A stretch of 64,000 nt of DNA from Balneola sp. (lineage in GTDB: Bacteria > Bacteroidota > Rhodothermia > Balneolales > Balneolaceae), in assembly GCA_017640785.1 (NCBI GenBank), contig JAEPPZ010000006.1, positions 124,001 to 188,000 of the forward strand, given 5' to 3'. Below, one piece after another: positions 9,047 to 16,665 of this stretch. Made by a program: the position numbers and the translations under genes. Within the stretch, counting starts at the first letter, position 1. Every line of letters starts with the position of its first letter. Under the pieces are notes generated by a model. The model made no database searches and had not been told where the DNA came from. It saw nothing but the letters and a program-made list of their open reading frames with translations.

Positions 9047-9139
9047 TGCAGATTCTTCTGCAGTAGCCTCAGAATGACAAAATAGGGTCCAAAATCTCCA
9101 CTTCAATATTGAATATTCCTTATTCGATATTCAATATTC
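9047..9139. repeat. Right arm of an inverted intergenic repeat
   Basis: This is the reverse complement of the arm at 8498-8584. Read on the minus strand it begins GAATATTGAATATCGAA and ends with TGTCATTCTGAG ... GAATCTGCA. The first 38 bases match the left arm at about 33 positions. The middle is more diverged and slightly longer. It lies between convergent genes. Confidence 0.8.
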
Positions 9140-9145
9140 AAACCC

Positions 9146-10921
9146 CTAGCCTTCTACAAGCTGATCTTTATATTGTAATTCGTAGAGTTTTTTGTACAGG
9201 CCGTTTTCCTGAAGGATCAGTTCCTGATGAGAACCGGATTCTCTGATCACGCCTTTATGCATCACCAGAATTTTGTCTGCTCCCTGAATGGTTGACAGTC
9301 GGTGAGCGACTACAATGGATGTTCTCCCTTTCATCATTTTATCACTAGCTGCAGTGACCAAAGCTTCTGTTTCGGAATCCACACTGGAAGTGGCTTCATC
9401 CAGTATCAATATCTGAGGATTGTAGACCAAAGCGCGAACGAAACAGATGAGCTGTTTTTGTCCCATTGAAAGCGATGCTCCACGTTCACGGAGTTTGTAA
9501 TCGTAAGATCCTTTCAGTTTTTCTATAAAGCGATGAGCTTCCACTTTATGTGCAGCTTCGATCACTTCTTCCCTGCTGATATCAGGATTTCCCAAAGTGA
9601 TGTTTTCTAATATCGTACCTGAGAACAACGCATTATCTTGCAATACCAATCCAAAATTAGATCGAAGTTCATTCAAACTCAGATCTCGAATATCAACTCC
9701 ATCTAGTTTTATACTTCCTTTTTGAATGTCGTAGAATCGCAGTAATAAATTAATGATGGTAGTCTTCCCTGCCCCGGTTGCTCCAACAATAGCGATGGTT
9801 TCTCCGGCTTTGGCAGTAAAAGAAACATCTTTCAGAATTTGTTCACCGTCTTCGTTGTATTTGAACCAAACATCTTCGAAAGTAATCTCCCCTTTGGGAT
9901 CATCAATGGTTTTGGGTTCATCAGGTTCTTGAACTTCGGTTTCGATATCCATCACATTGAAAATTCGTTCTGAGGAAGCCAGTGCAGATTGGAGCGTATT
10001 GAATTTTTCTGAAAGTCCACGGATAGGCATAAAAAACTGTCGAGCGTACTGTATAAAAGCCAGAAGTACACCAAAGGTCACTCCTCCCATCAGTGCGCGA
10101 CCACCGCCGTACCAAACAACCAACGCCATGGCGAAACTTGCCATAACTTCTACTAAAGGCCAGAAAATAGAGAAGTAGAAAATGGTTTCAATATGCGCTT
10201 TGCGATGAGCAGCATTTATGTTTTTGAATTTATCCTGCTGCTTTTTCTCTCTGTTGAAAAGCTGAACGATGTCCATTCCATTGATATGCTCCTGCACAAA
10301 AGAATTAAGACGAGCGATCTGATCTCTTACCTCGAGAAAAGATATACGCACTTTACCTTTGAACCAAAACGTAGCATAGAACAGAGCCGGAAGTATCGCT
10401 ATGGTAACCAGAGTAAGTTCCCAGCTCATACTGAACATAAAGTAGAGAATGAATATGATCCGGAAACAATCCCCGATGATAGCTACTACGCCGTCTGAAA
10501 GAAGCTCACTCAGTGCTTCAATATCACTGGTGGTTCTGGTGATAAGTTTACCGATCGGATTCTTATCAAAGAACTGAATATTTAAATTCTGAATTTTCTT
10601 AAACACTGCATTTCGCAATGAAAAAAGTGATCCCTGACCAAACCAGCGTGTGATATAAGTGTTGATAACCTGAAGTACGAATTCACCTATTTGAGCTAGA
10701 AAAAGAAGTCCAATGATCTTGAGTAACCCATCCAGATCATTGAATGCAATGTAATCATCAACGGCGATCTGTGTAAGTTTTGGGCGTACAGTTCCCAGAA
10801 ATGCCGCTGTAAGTGTTAGAACTATGGCAAGTGCTACAAACCATCTGTATGGACGTATATAAAAATAAAGCCTCCGAATTAGTTTTCTATCGACGGCTTT
10901 TTTGGTTTCTTTCTTACCCAA
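9146..10921 (-). CDS. ABC exporter half-transporter (type IV fold), consensus Walker B, degenerate signature
   Basis: The 591-residue protein has an N-terminal transmembrane domain (six expected helices, residues about 20-320) and a C-terminal nucleotide-binding domain. Walker A GATGAGKTT is near 378-386, Walker B ILILDEATSS near 505 with the catalytic Glu present, and the switch His is in VVAHRLS. The ABC signature is LSMGQ instead of LSGGQ, a departure at a key glycine. This fits one half of a heterodimeric multidrug or lipid exporter (BmrC/BmrD or TM287/288 type). The partner is probably the half-transporter at 12217-14022. The only available start is a TTG at 10921, 11 bases after the rnz stop, so that start is tentative. 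The substrate is unknown. Confidence 0.9.
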   Translation of the reverse strand: MGKKETKKAVDRKLIRRLYFYIRPYRWFVALAIVLTLTAAFLGTVRPKLTQIAVDDYIAFNDLDGLLKIIGLLFLAQIGEFVLQVINTYITRWFGQGSLFSLRNAVFKKIQNLNIQFFDKNPIGKLITRTTSDIEALSELLSDGVVAIIGDCFRIIFILYFMFSMSWELTLVTIAILPALFYATFWFKGKVRISFLEVRDQIARLNSFVQEHINGMDIVQLFNREKKQQDKFKNINAAHRKAHIETIFYFSIFWPLVEVMASFAMALVVWYGGGRALMGGVTFGVLLAFIQYARQFFMPIRGLSEKFNTLQSALASSERIFNVMDIETEVQEPDEPKTIDDPKGEITFEDVWFKYNEDGEQILKDVSFTAKAGETIAIVGATGAGKTTIINLLLRFYDIQKGSIKLDGVDIRDLSLNELRSNFGLVLQDNALFSGTILENITLGNPDISREEVIEAAHKVEAHRFIEKLKGSYDYKLRERGASLSMGQKQLICFVRALVYNPQILILDEATSSVDSETEALVTAASDKMMKGRTSIVVAHRLSTIQGADKILVMHKGVIRESGSHQELILQENGLYKKLYELQYKDQLVEG

Positions 10922-10932
10922 TGCTTTTCAGT

Positions 10933-12150
10933 TTAAAATCTGTCCTGATCTCTGTATGAAGATCTGGAGCGATTACTTGAATCTTTGTTCCAACGGTTTT
11001 CATCGTTGCTTTTGGGTCTGTCACTATCTGAAGACCTTCTGCTTTTATATCCACTGTTACGATCTCTGCTATTACTTCTATAGCTGCTTCCACCGCTTTT
11101 TCGTCTTGGACGGAAGTTCTTTCTGCCGCCTCCTCTTCGATCACTGCTTCCTTTGCTGTAACTGCTACTGCTTCCGGAATCCTTAGTCAGATCCTTTAAC
11201 TCAACTTTTGCTTTAACAATTCCGCGTTCATGGGTAGGGTCAGTAAAAATTGGTCGTAACTCATTAGCTAGCCATGCAGGATAAAAACCTTCTCTAGCTT
11301 CTTTCAAAAGTAGATGTGCGTTAGTGTATCGTGCGGAGAAATGTCCGATAACCAACAGTTTTGTTTGAGCTTCAGTAGCCACTCTTGCAGCATCTTTCGC
11401 TGAAGAATGTCCTGTTTCTGAGGCTTTATCAGATAGCGAATCACTAAATGTTGCTTCGTGATAAAGGATGTTGGTATTCATCCCAAGTTTAACTGCATTC
11501 GGGCAGTATTCTGTGTCGGTCACATAAGCAAAACTGTCTCCGGGTCGCGGATGTCCTACGATATCAGAAGATTCTACGACTGTTCCGTCACTTAAGGTCA
11601 CATCTTGTCCGTCTTTCAGGTCTTTGAATTGCTGATCTTCCGTGATCCCCATTTCAGTAGCTTTCTCAGCATTTACTTTACCGGGTTTATCTTTTTCCTG
11701 AAATCGGTAGCCAAGGCAATATCTTCTGTGTTTGAGTGCTCTCGCTTCTACATAATAATCTTCTTCATCGATTACCCGAGCTTCATCCGTTCCTTCTTCT
11801 ACTTCTATGAAGATGATCTCAAAGCCGAGTTCAACTCCCGAAAACTTAAGATTCCATTCCACATATTCCTGAATTCCTGCCGGAGCTACAATTCTCAATG
11901 GCTTATCGCGACGTTGAAGTTGTAATGTAGATAACAATCCAATTAGTCCTGAATAATGATCCACGTCAAAATGTGAAATAAAAATGCATTCTATTTTAGA
12001 GCGTTTTATTCCGGCCTGAAGCATTCTCATTTGTGCATTTTCGCCACAATCGAAAAGAAAAACACTTCCTTCACGCCATAGTGCTACCGCGGGTAAATGT
12101 CGTACTGCTGTTGGGGTTGCTGAGGCTACGCCTAGTGGAACTACTATCAT
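10933..12150 (-). CDS. rnz: Ribonuclease Z with altered metal motif and Ser/Arg-rich tail
   Basis: RNase Z removes 3' trailers from tRNA precursors. The first 315 or so residues align by eye with the bacterial enzyme: VFLFDCGENAQMRML, the metal-site region, LKHRRYCLGYRF, a YVTDTEYC stretch, ILYHEATF and VIGHFSARY. The normal HxHxDH motif is HFDVDH here (residues 60-65), so the second metal-binding His is Asp; the other ligands look intact. A low-complexity tail of about 90 residues rich in Ser, Arg, Gly and Asp follows. The gene lies between two half-transporter genes, with short gaps (66 and 11 bases), and probably shares their mRNA. Confidence 0.88.
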   Translation of the reverse strand: MIVVPLGVASATPTAVRHLPAVALWREGSVFLFDCGENAQMRMLQAGIKRSKIECIFISHFDVDHYSGLIGLLSTLQLQRRDKPLRIVAPAGIQEYVEWNLKFSGVELGFEIIFIEVEEGTDEARVIDEEDYYVEARALKHRRYCLGYRFQEKDKPGKVNAEKATEMGITEDQQFKDLKDGQDVTLSDGTVVESSDIVGHPRPGDSFAYVTDTEYCPNAVKLGMNTNILYHEATFSDSLSDKASETGHSSAKDAARVATEAQTKLLVIGHFSARYTNAHLLLKEAREGFYPAWLANELRPIFTDPTHERGIVKAKVELKDLTKDSGSSSSYSKGSSDRRGGGRKNFRPRRKSGGSSYRSNSRDRNSGYKSRRSSDSDRPKSNDENRWNKDSSNRSRSSYRDQDRF

Positions 12151-12216
12151 TGTGTGTCTCCCGTAAGTTATTTTTAAATGAGGAATCGCGTTCAGGCTAT
12201 CCTCATATGTCCAGTT

Positions 12217-14022
12217 TTATATTTCAGCCAGTTCTTGTTCTAGTATTTGCTTGTTATACATGTTAGTATAATGTCCTTCAAGTGCTAAAAGTTCTTGGTG
12301 ATTCCCAGATTCTACAATTTCACCGTCCTTTAAATAATAAATAACATCCGCATCTTTTATAGTTGAAATACGGTGACTTATCATTATTGTTGTCCTACCA
12401 CTTAATTCTTGTCTCAAATGTTTTAGTATGGCTTCTTCTGTTTTTGTGTCTACTGCGCTTAGTGAATCATCAAAAATCAGAATATTCGGGTCTTTAATTA
12501 ATGCCCTTGCAATAGCCGTACGCTGTTTTTGCCCACCCGAAAGAGTTATTCCCCTTTCTCCTAACATAGTCTCAAATTTTTTCTCAAAATCCAAAATATT
12601 CTCTTTAACCTGAGCTTTTTCTGCCGCCTGTTCTATCATCTCTGTAGTAGCTCCTTCAATACCGAATGAAATGTTATCACCGATGGTATCAGAGAACAGA
12701 AAAGTATCCTGAGGTACAAAGCCAATAGCTGATCTGAGCTGTTCGAGATCCAGAGATTTGATATTCTGTCCGTCTATCAGCACTTCTCCTTCATTTGGAT
12801 CGAATAAACGTGGGATAAGTTGTACAAGACTTGTTTTTCCTGATCCTGTTCTTCCTACAATAGCTATATTTTGTCCTTTCTCGATCTTGAAACTTACATT
12901 TTTGATCACATTTTCGGTTGTATCAGGATATTTGAAGCTTACATTTTTAAACTCGATTGAACCAAAAGTAGACTTTACATCTTCCTGCTCCTGAACATTC
13001 GTTAAGCTTTCAATTTCGATGGGCTGATCCAAGACTTCTTCAATTCTGTTCCATGAAGCAAGAGATTTTTGGAATCTGTTTGTGGTATATCCTAAAGCTG
13101 CTACCGGCCAGGTTAAGTACGCCACGTAGATCAAGAATTCAGCAATGTTACCAACCGTTAACGAACCTTGAATGATCATCTCCCCACCTTTCCAGATCAC
13201 AATTAACAGAGAAATTCCGATCAGAAAATTCAATGCCGGATGAAACAGAGATTCGATCATATCTAAACGAAGCTTTTTCTTTCGATACTGTTCGCTCATC
13301 TTTTCGAACTTCTTTTGTTCGTTATCCAGTCTGTTATACGCTTTTATTAAACGGATACTGGAAAAGGTTTCCTTGGCCTGTCCCGCCAGCTCCGAATATT
13401 GCTCCTGAATTATAATTGAATGCTTGTGTATGTAACCTGTTATCCAGTAAGCAAATACAGAAATGAATGGAAGAGGAATCAAAGCCCAGATCATGAGATC
13501 TTTACTGACGATATACATCATGGTTATCACAAAACCGGCTCTGGTAATCGTATTAATACTATACATGATAACCGGTCCATAGTATTCGCGGACTTTGTTT
13601 ACATCTTCTGTCGCCCTAACATAAATTTCTCCGGAAGAATACTTTGCATAGAAACGTTGAGGCAGCTTCATGAGTTTTTCCAGAATCTCGTTTCTCATAT
13701 CAAATTCAACTTTTCTGGAGGAAACGATCAAAGTCTGTCGTGTTGCAAACAGCAGAATTCCATATAAAGCTACTGCTCCGATCAGATAGCCTGCATTTTC
13801 AGCAAGTACTATTCCGGCTTCTGTTGAGAAAAGCGTCGAAAAGAGAGTATCTGCACCTTCGTAATCAGCATCTTTCAGGGCTTCTACTTCATCCATTGTT
13901 TTTCGGATAAGACCTGGAATCCAAACCAGAAAGAAGTTAGCACCTGTAAGGAACAGGGTACCCAGCACCACTGCCCACTTATATTTACTGAGATAGCTAT
14001 TTAATCGCTTTAAAGCACCCAA
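12217..14022 (-). CDS. ABC exporter half-transporter with degenerate Walker B
   Basis: The 601-residue protein has an N-terminal transmembrane region (about 15-330) and a nucleotide-binding domain with Walker A GRTGSGKTS near residue 391, a canonical LSGGQ signature near 498 and a switch His in MISHRIS. Walker B reads ILIFDDSLSAVD, with Asp where the catalytic Glu normally stands. This is the pattern of the non-catalytic half in heterodimeric exporters such as BmrC or TM287. Combined with the LSMGQ signature of the other half at 9146-10921, it gives one degenerate composite site. The only upstream start is TTG at 14022; an in-frame stop lies just before it. The upstream gene ends 27 bases earlier. 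Confidence 0.9.
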   Translation of the reverse strand: MGALKRLNSYLSKYKWAVVLGTLFLTGANFFLVWIPGLIRKTMDEVEALKDADYEGADTLFSTLFSTEAGIVLAENAGYLIGAVALYGILLFATRQTLIVSSRKVEFDMRNEILEKLMKLPQRFYAKYSSGEIYVRATEDVNKVREYYGPVIMYSINTITRAGFVITMMYIVSKDLMIWALIPLPFISVFAYWITGYIHKHSIIIQEQYSELAGQAKETFSSIRLIKAYNRLDNEQKKFEKMSEQYRKKKLRLDMIESLFHPALNFLIGISLLIVIWKGGEMIIQGSLTVGNIAEFLIYVAYLTWPVAALGYTTNRFQKSLASWNRIEEVLDQPIEIESLTNVQEQEDVKSTFGSIEFKNVSFKYPDTTENVIKNVSFKIEKGQNIAIVGRTGSGKTSLVQLIPRLFDPNEGEVLIDGQNIKSLDLEQLRSAIGFVPQDTFLFSDTIGDNISFGIEGATTEMIEQAAEKAQVKENILDFEKKFETMLGERGITLSGGQKQRTAIARALIKDPNILIFDDSLSAVDTKTEEAILKHLRQELSGRTTIMISHRISTIKDADVIYYLKDGEIVESGNHQELLALEGHYTNMYNKQILEQELAEI

Positions 14023-14049
14023 AAGGTCGGGTTTTAAAAGTTTATATAT

Positions 14050-15081
14050 TTAGTCTGAAAATTTATCTGACCAGAATTTACCAATCGCAAGGCCGGATAA
14101 ATATGCAGATTCTACAGAATCACCATTCATATAACTACCTACCAAAGCTATGGGTGCATCGTTCCCAACTACTTCCATAAACGGAGATGGTAAAGGATTA
14201 ACAGCTTTTGTGTATCTCCAAAAATGTAACTGTTTCCATTCAGGAAGAGCACTCCAACCACCTAAGATCTCCGCCAGTTCGTCCAGAATAATTTCCTGAA
14301 CTTCATCACGGTCAGAATCTTTGAATTTTTTTGCGAATTCTGAAGTAGTATGAACTACAAATGCACATTCTGAATCTTCTGATCTTTTTGAAGTTTCATT
14401 TGTTATAGATTCGATAACGTCATTATCACAAGTCATCATTGCCCAATCAGGGTTATCTGTTGAACCATATCCAACCATAAGAGAAAAAGAAGGAGCGTAT
14501 TCCACATCATCCACTTCCCGAAGAAGTTTAAGTGTTTGAACTTCATCGATCGTAGTATTTAGAATTGCGTACGCTTGCTTTGATGGTGTAGCAATAATAA
14601 CAGCATCAAAGTTCTCTGTTAGACCGGTCGGGAAGTTTAGCATCCAGGAACGCTTCTTGGTTCTGTCCTCACCAATATGTGTTACGCCACTGACCTTAGT
14701 TTCGGTTCTAACATCCACCATTCTGGCTAGTTTTTTACCAACCTGATTCATTCCATTTGGAGCAATGTATCTTTTTTTGGATGGCTTTACATCAGAGAGT
14801 TCACCTTTCTCATTCATATGCACGAAAGGACCTTGCCATGGAGTTAAGATTCCGGCTTCAACCATTTCATCAATTAATGGTTCAATATCAGGAGAAGAAA
14901 CTTCTATATATGGTAAGCCATGATCAACTTTAGTGGAATTATCTGCCCCTGCATATCGGGTAGCTAACCTGCCACCGTAGCCTCGACTCTTTTCAAAAAC
15001 CACAACTTCATGTCCTGATCCGGCTAATATTCTTCCGGCTGTTAATCCTGCTACCCCTGCTCCAATTACTGCAATCTTCAT
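14050..15081 (-). CDS. Renalase-like FAD-dependent oxidoreductase
   Basis: The 343-residue protein begins with a dinucleotide-binding GAGVAGLTAG motif (residues 7-16) and continues with FEKSRGYGGRLATRY, the signature of renalase-like/COG3380 flavoproteins within the amine-oxidase fold. The C-terminal FAD-contacting stretch LVGSYMNGDSVESAYLSG is also present. Human renalase repairs off-pathway dihydro-NAD(P) isomers and bacterial relatives can do the same, but family members vary, so I keep the call general. No signal peptide or membrane segment is seen. It lies 21 bases after the DUF1446 gene and 27 before the ABC gene, in one leftward run. Confidence 0.85.
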   Translation of the reverse strand: MKIAVIGAGVAGLTAGRILAGSGHEVVVFEKSRGYGGRLATRYAGADNSTKVDHGLPYIEVSSPDIEPLIDEMVEAGILTPWQGPFVHMNEKGELSDVKPSKKRYIAPNGMNQVGKKLARMVDVRTETKVSGVTHIGEDRTKKRSWMLNFPTGLTENFDAVIIATPSKQAYAILNTTIDEVQTLKLLREVDDVEYAPSFSLMVGYGSTDNPDWAMMTCDNDVIESITNETSKRSEDSECAFVVHTTSEFAKKFKDSDRDEVQEIILDELAEILGGWSALPEWKQLHFWRYTKAVNPLPSPFMEVVGNDAPIALVGSYMNGDSVESAYLSGLAIGKFWSDKFSD

Positions 15082-15102
15082 TATCTGTTCTGATTGATTT
15101 AG

Positions 15103-16473
15103 TTAGTTAATTTCGTAAATAGTTACTCTTGGTTGAACTGCTTCCTTTGCCAACAACGCCGGCCAATAAGCCACCACGTCACTTGCCTTAGGACGTCCTC
15201 CGGCAAAACCTGTAACGCCGCTTGGTCCGGTCAATATCAATGGTGCTATTTCCATACCAAAGCGGTTTAGATCTTCCTTTTTTGGTCCTGTAACTGAAAT
15301 TCGCATTTGAATTTCATCAATATCATCATTCTCGGGATCATCATTGATGGGACGTTCATCCACACCATTGTATCCAATATATTCTTTGTTGAATTCTGTT
15401 AGATTCAAGCCAAGAGCCTTTGCTCTCCCTTCCAGTATTTCAGCTCCTTTTTGAGCTTTTTTGAGCGCATCAGGCCAGGAATACACCAAGGTTGCTGATA
15501 ATTTATATCCATCGTTGTAGCTAGCGGAAACTTTATAGGAATCCGTATATGGCTCACCTTTAATTCCGTACACTTTAACTCTGTTTTTACCAACATCTTC
15601 TACATGAATGGAAGTAAAATCAGCTACTACATCCGGAGTTATATAATCTTTAGGATCACCGATTTCATATAACAATTGCTCTTTTACGGTTTGTGAACTA
15701 ACCAGTCCACCTGTTCCTTCATGTTTCGTAACAAAAAACTCACCACTTGGATAAGCTTCTACAATAGGAAATCCGATATCCGTAAAATCTTCGACTTTTT
15801 CCCAATCTGTAAAATTACCACCTGATGCCTGAGCACCACATTCTAAAATATGTCCGGCAATAGTTCCAACCGACATTTTATCAAAATCATCGTACTCCCA
15901 GCCAAACTCATGGATCATCGGAGCTAAAGTAAGACCGGTATCAGTTACACGTCCCGTAATGATAACATCAGCACCTAATTTCAAAGCTTCTACAATTGGC
16001 TGACATCCGAAATAGATATTAGCACTTAACAACTGATCTTTAACCGTTGTGATCGGCTGGCCTGTTTCCATGTTTTTTAAAGCATGTCCGTCGGCAATCA
16101 ATTCGTCAATGTTCGGAAGAATATCATCGCCGTCTACAACCGCAACTTTGAGGTTTTTATAGCCTTTTTCTTTAGCGATCTTCAGAATCTCATCTTTACA
16201 AGCCTGAGGATTTACTCCCCCTGCATTGCTGATTACTTTAATTCCGTCTTTTTCAATCTCGGGAAGAACTTGTTCAACTACTCCAACAAAATCCCGAGCG
16301 TAGCCCCAGTCCGGATTTCTCATTCTTTGTTTCTGCATAATGGACATGGTCACTTCTGCCAGATAATCCATTACTAAATAATCTATAGGTCCTTTTTTAG
16401 CCTGATTAACCGGAGCAATAGGGAGATCTCCCCAAAAGCCTTGTCCTGATGCAATACGAATAAATTCTTTCAC
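15103..16473 (-). CDS. DUF1446 / AtuA-like protein
   Basis: The protein has 456 residues from a GTG at 16473. It begins with the family opening (KEF)IRIASGQGFWGD and keeps the DUF1446 landmarks ISNAGGVNP, VVDGDDILP, a GADVIITGRVTDTGLTLAP stretch and LILTGPSGVTGFAGGR. AtuA is needed for acyclic-terpene use in Pseudomonas, but its reaction is not established and most relatives are outside that pathway. A frame open to ATG 16584 would add 37 residues, but it would run through a rho-independent terminator at 16541-16572, and the usual family length fits the shorter form. The usual acyl-CoA carboxylase partners are absent here, so a role in terpene breakdown is not supported. Confidence 0.85.
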   Translation of the reverse strand: MKEFIRIASGQGFWGDLPIAPVNQAKKGPIDYLVMDYLAEVTMSIMQKQRMRNPDWGYARDFVGVVEQVLPEIEKDGIKVISNAGGVNPQACKDEILKIAKEKGYKNLKVAVVDGDDILPNIDELIADGHALKNMETGQPITTVKDQLLSANIYFGCQPIVEALKLGADVIITGRVTDTGLTLAPMIHEFGWEYDDFDKMSVGTIAGHILECGAQASGGNFTDWEKVEDFTDIGFPIVEAYPSGEFFVTKHEGTGGLVSSQTVKEQLLYEIGDPKDYITPDVVADFTSIHVEDVGKNRVKVYGIKGEPYTDSYKVSASYNDGYKLSATLVYSWPDALKKAQKGAEILEGRAKALGLNLTEFNKEYIGYNGVDERPINDDPENDDIDEIQMRISVTGPKKEDLNRFGMEIAPLILTGPSGVTGFAGGRPKASDVVAYWPALLAKEAVQPRVTIYEIN

Positions 16474-16540
16474 GAAATTCTTCTTCTTGATTAAGTCTTT
16501 TAATTGGACTGAATATCGTGAAAAATAGAGTGGTTGTGAA

Positions 16541-16572
16541 ATAAAAAAACCCTGTCTTTCAAAACAAGGTTT
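16541..16572 (-). terminator. Intrinsic terminator after the cohesin/FnIII gene
   Basis: On the minus strand a 9-bp stem (AAACCTTGT with ACAGGGTTT, one G-T pair) closes an 8-base loop and runs into a T-rich tail (bases 16541-16549). It lies about 95 bases past the stop of the 1638-residue protein gene and just before the DUF1446 gene. Confidence 0.8.
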
Positions 16573-16665
16573 CTCGATGAACATATGTTGTTCAGGTTAG
16601 TAAGGACGATCTAACCTAATACAAATCATAAGGCATAAAAACGCATATTCAGGTGGTTCTGCATA

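Noticed and set aside
8494..9145. Insertion sequence
   Set aside because: There is no transposase, and the repeats are intergenic, not clear terminal repeats with target duplication.
12178..12206. Stem ATGAGGA/TCCTCAT between ABC and rnz genes as a terminator
   Set aside because: The stem is short with a 15-base loop and the tail is not a clean T-run.
16594..16617. AGGTTAG/CTAACCT hairpin as a second terminator
   Set aside because: It has only seven pairs and no T-run; the stronger terminator is at 16541-16572.
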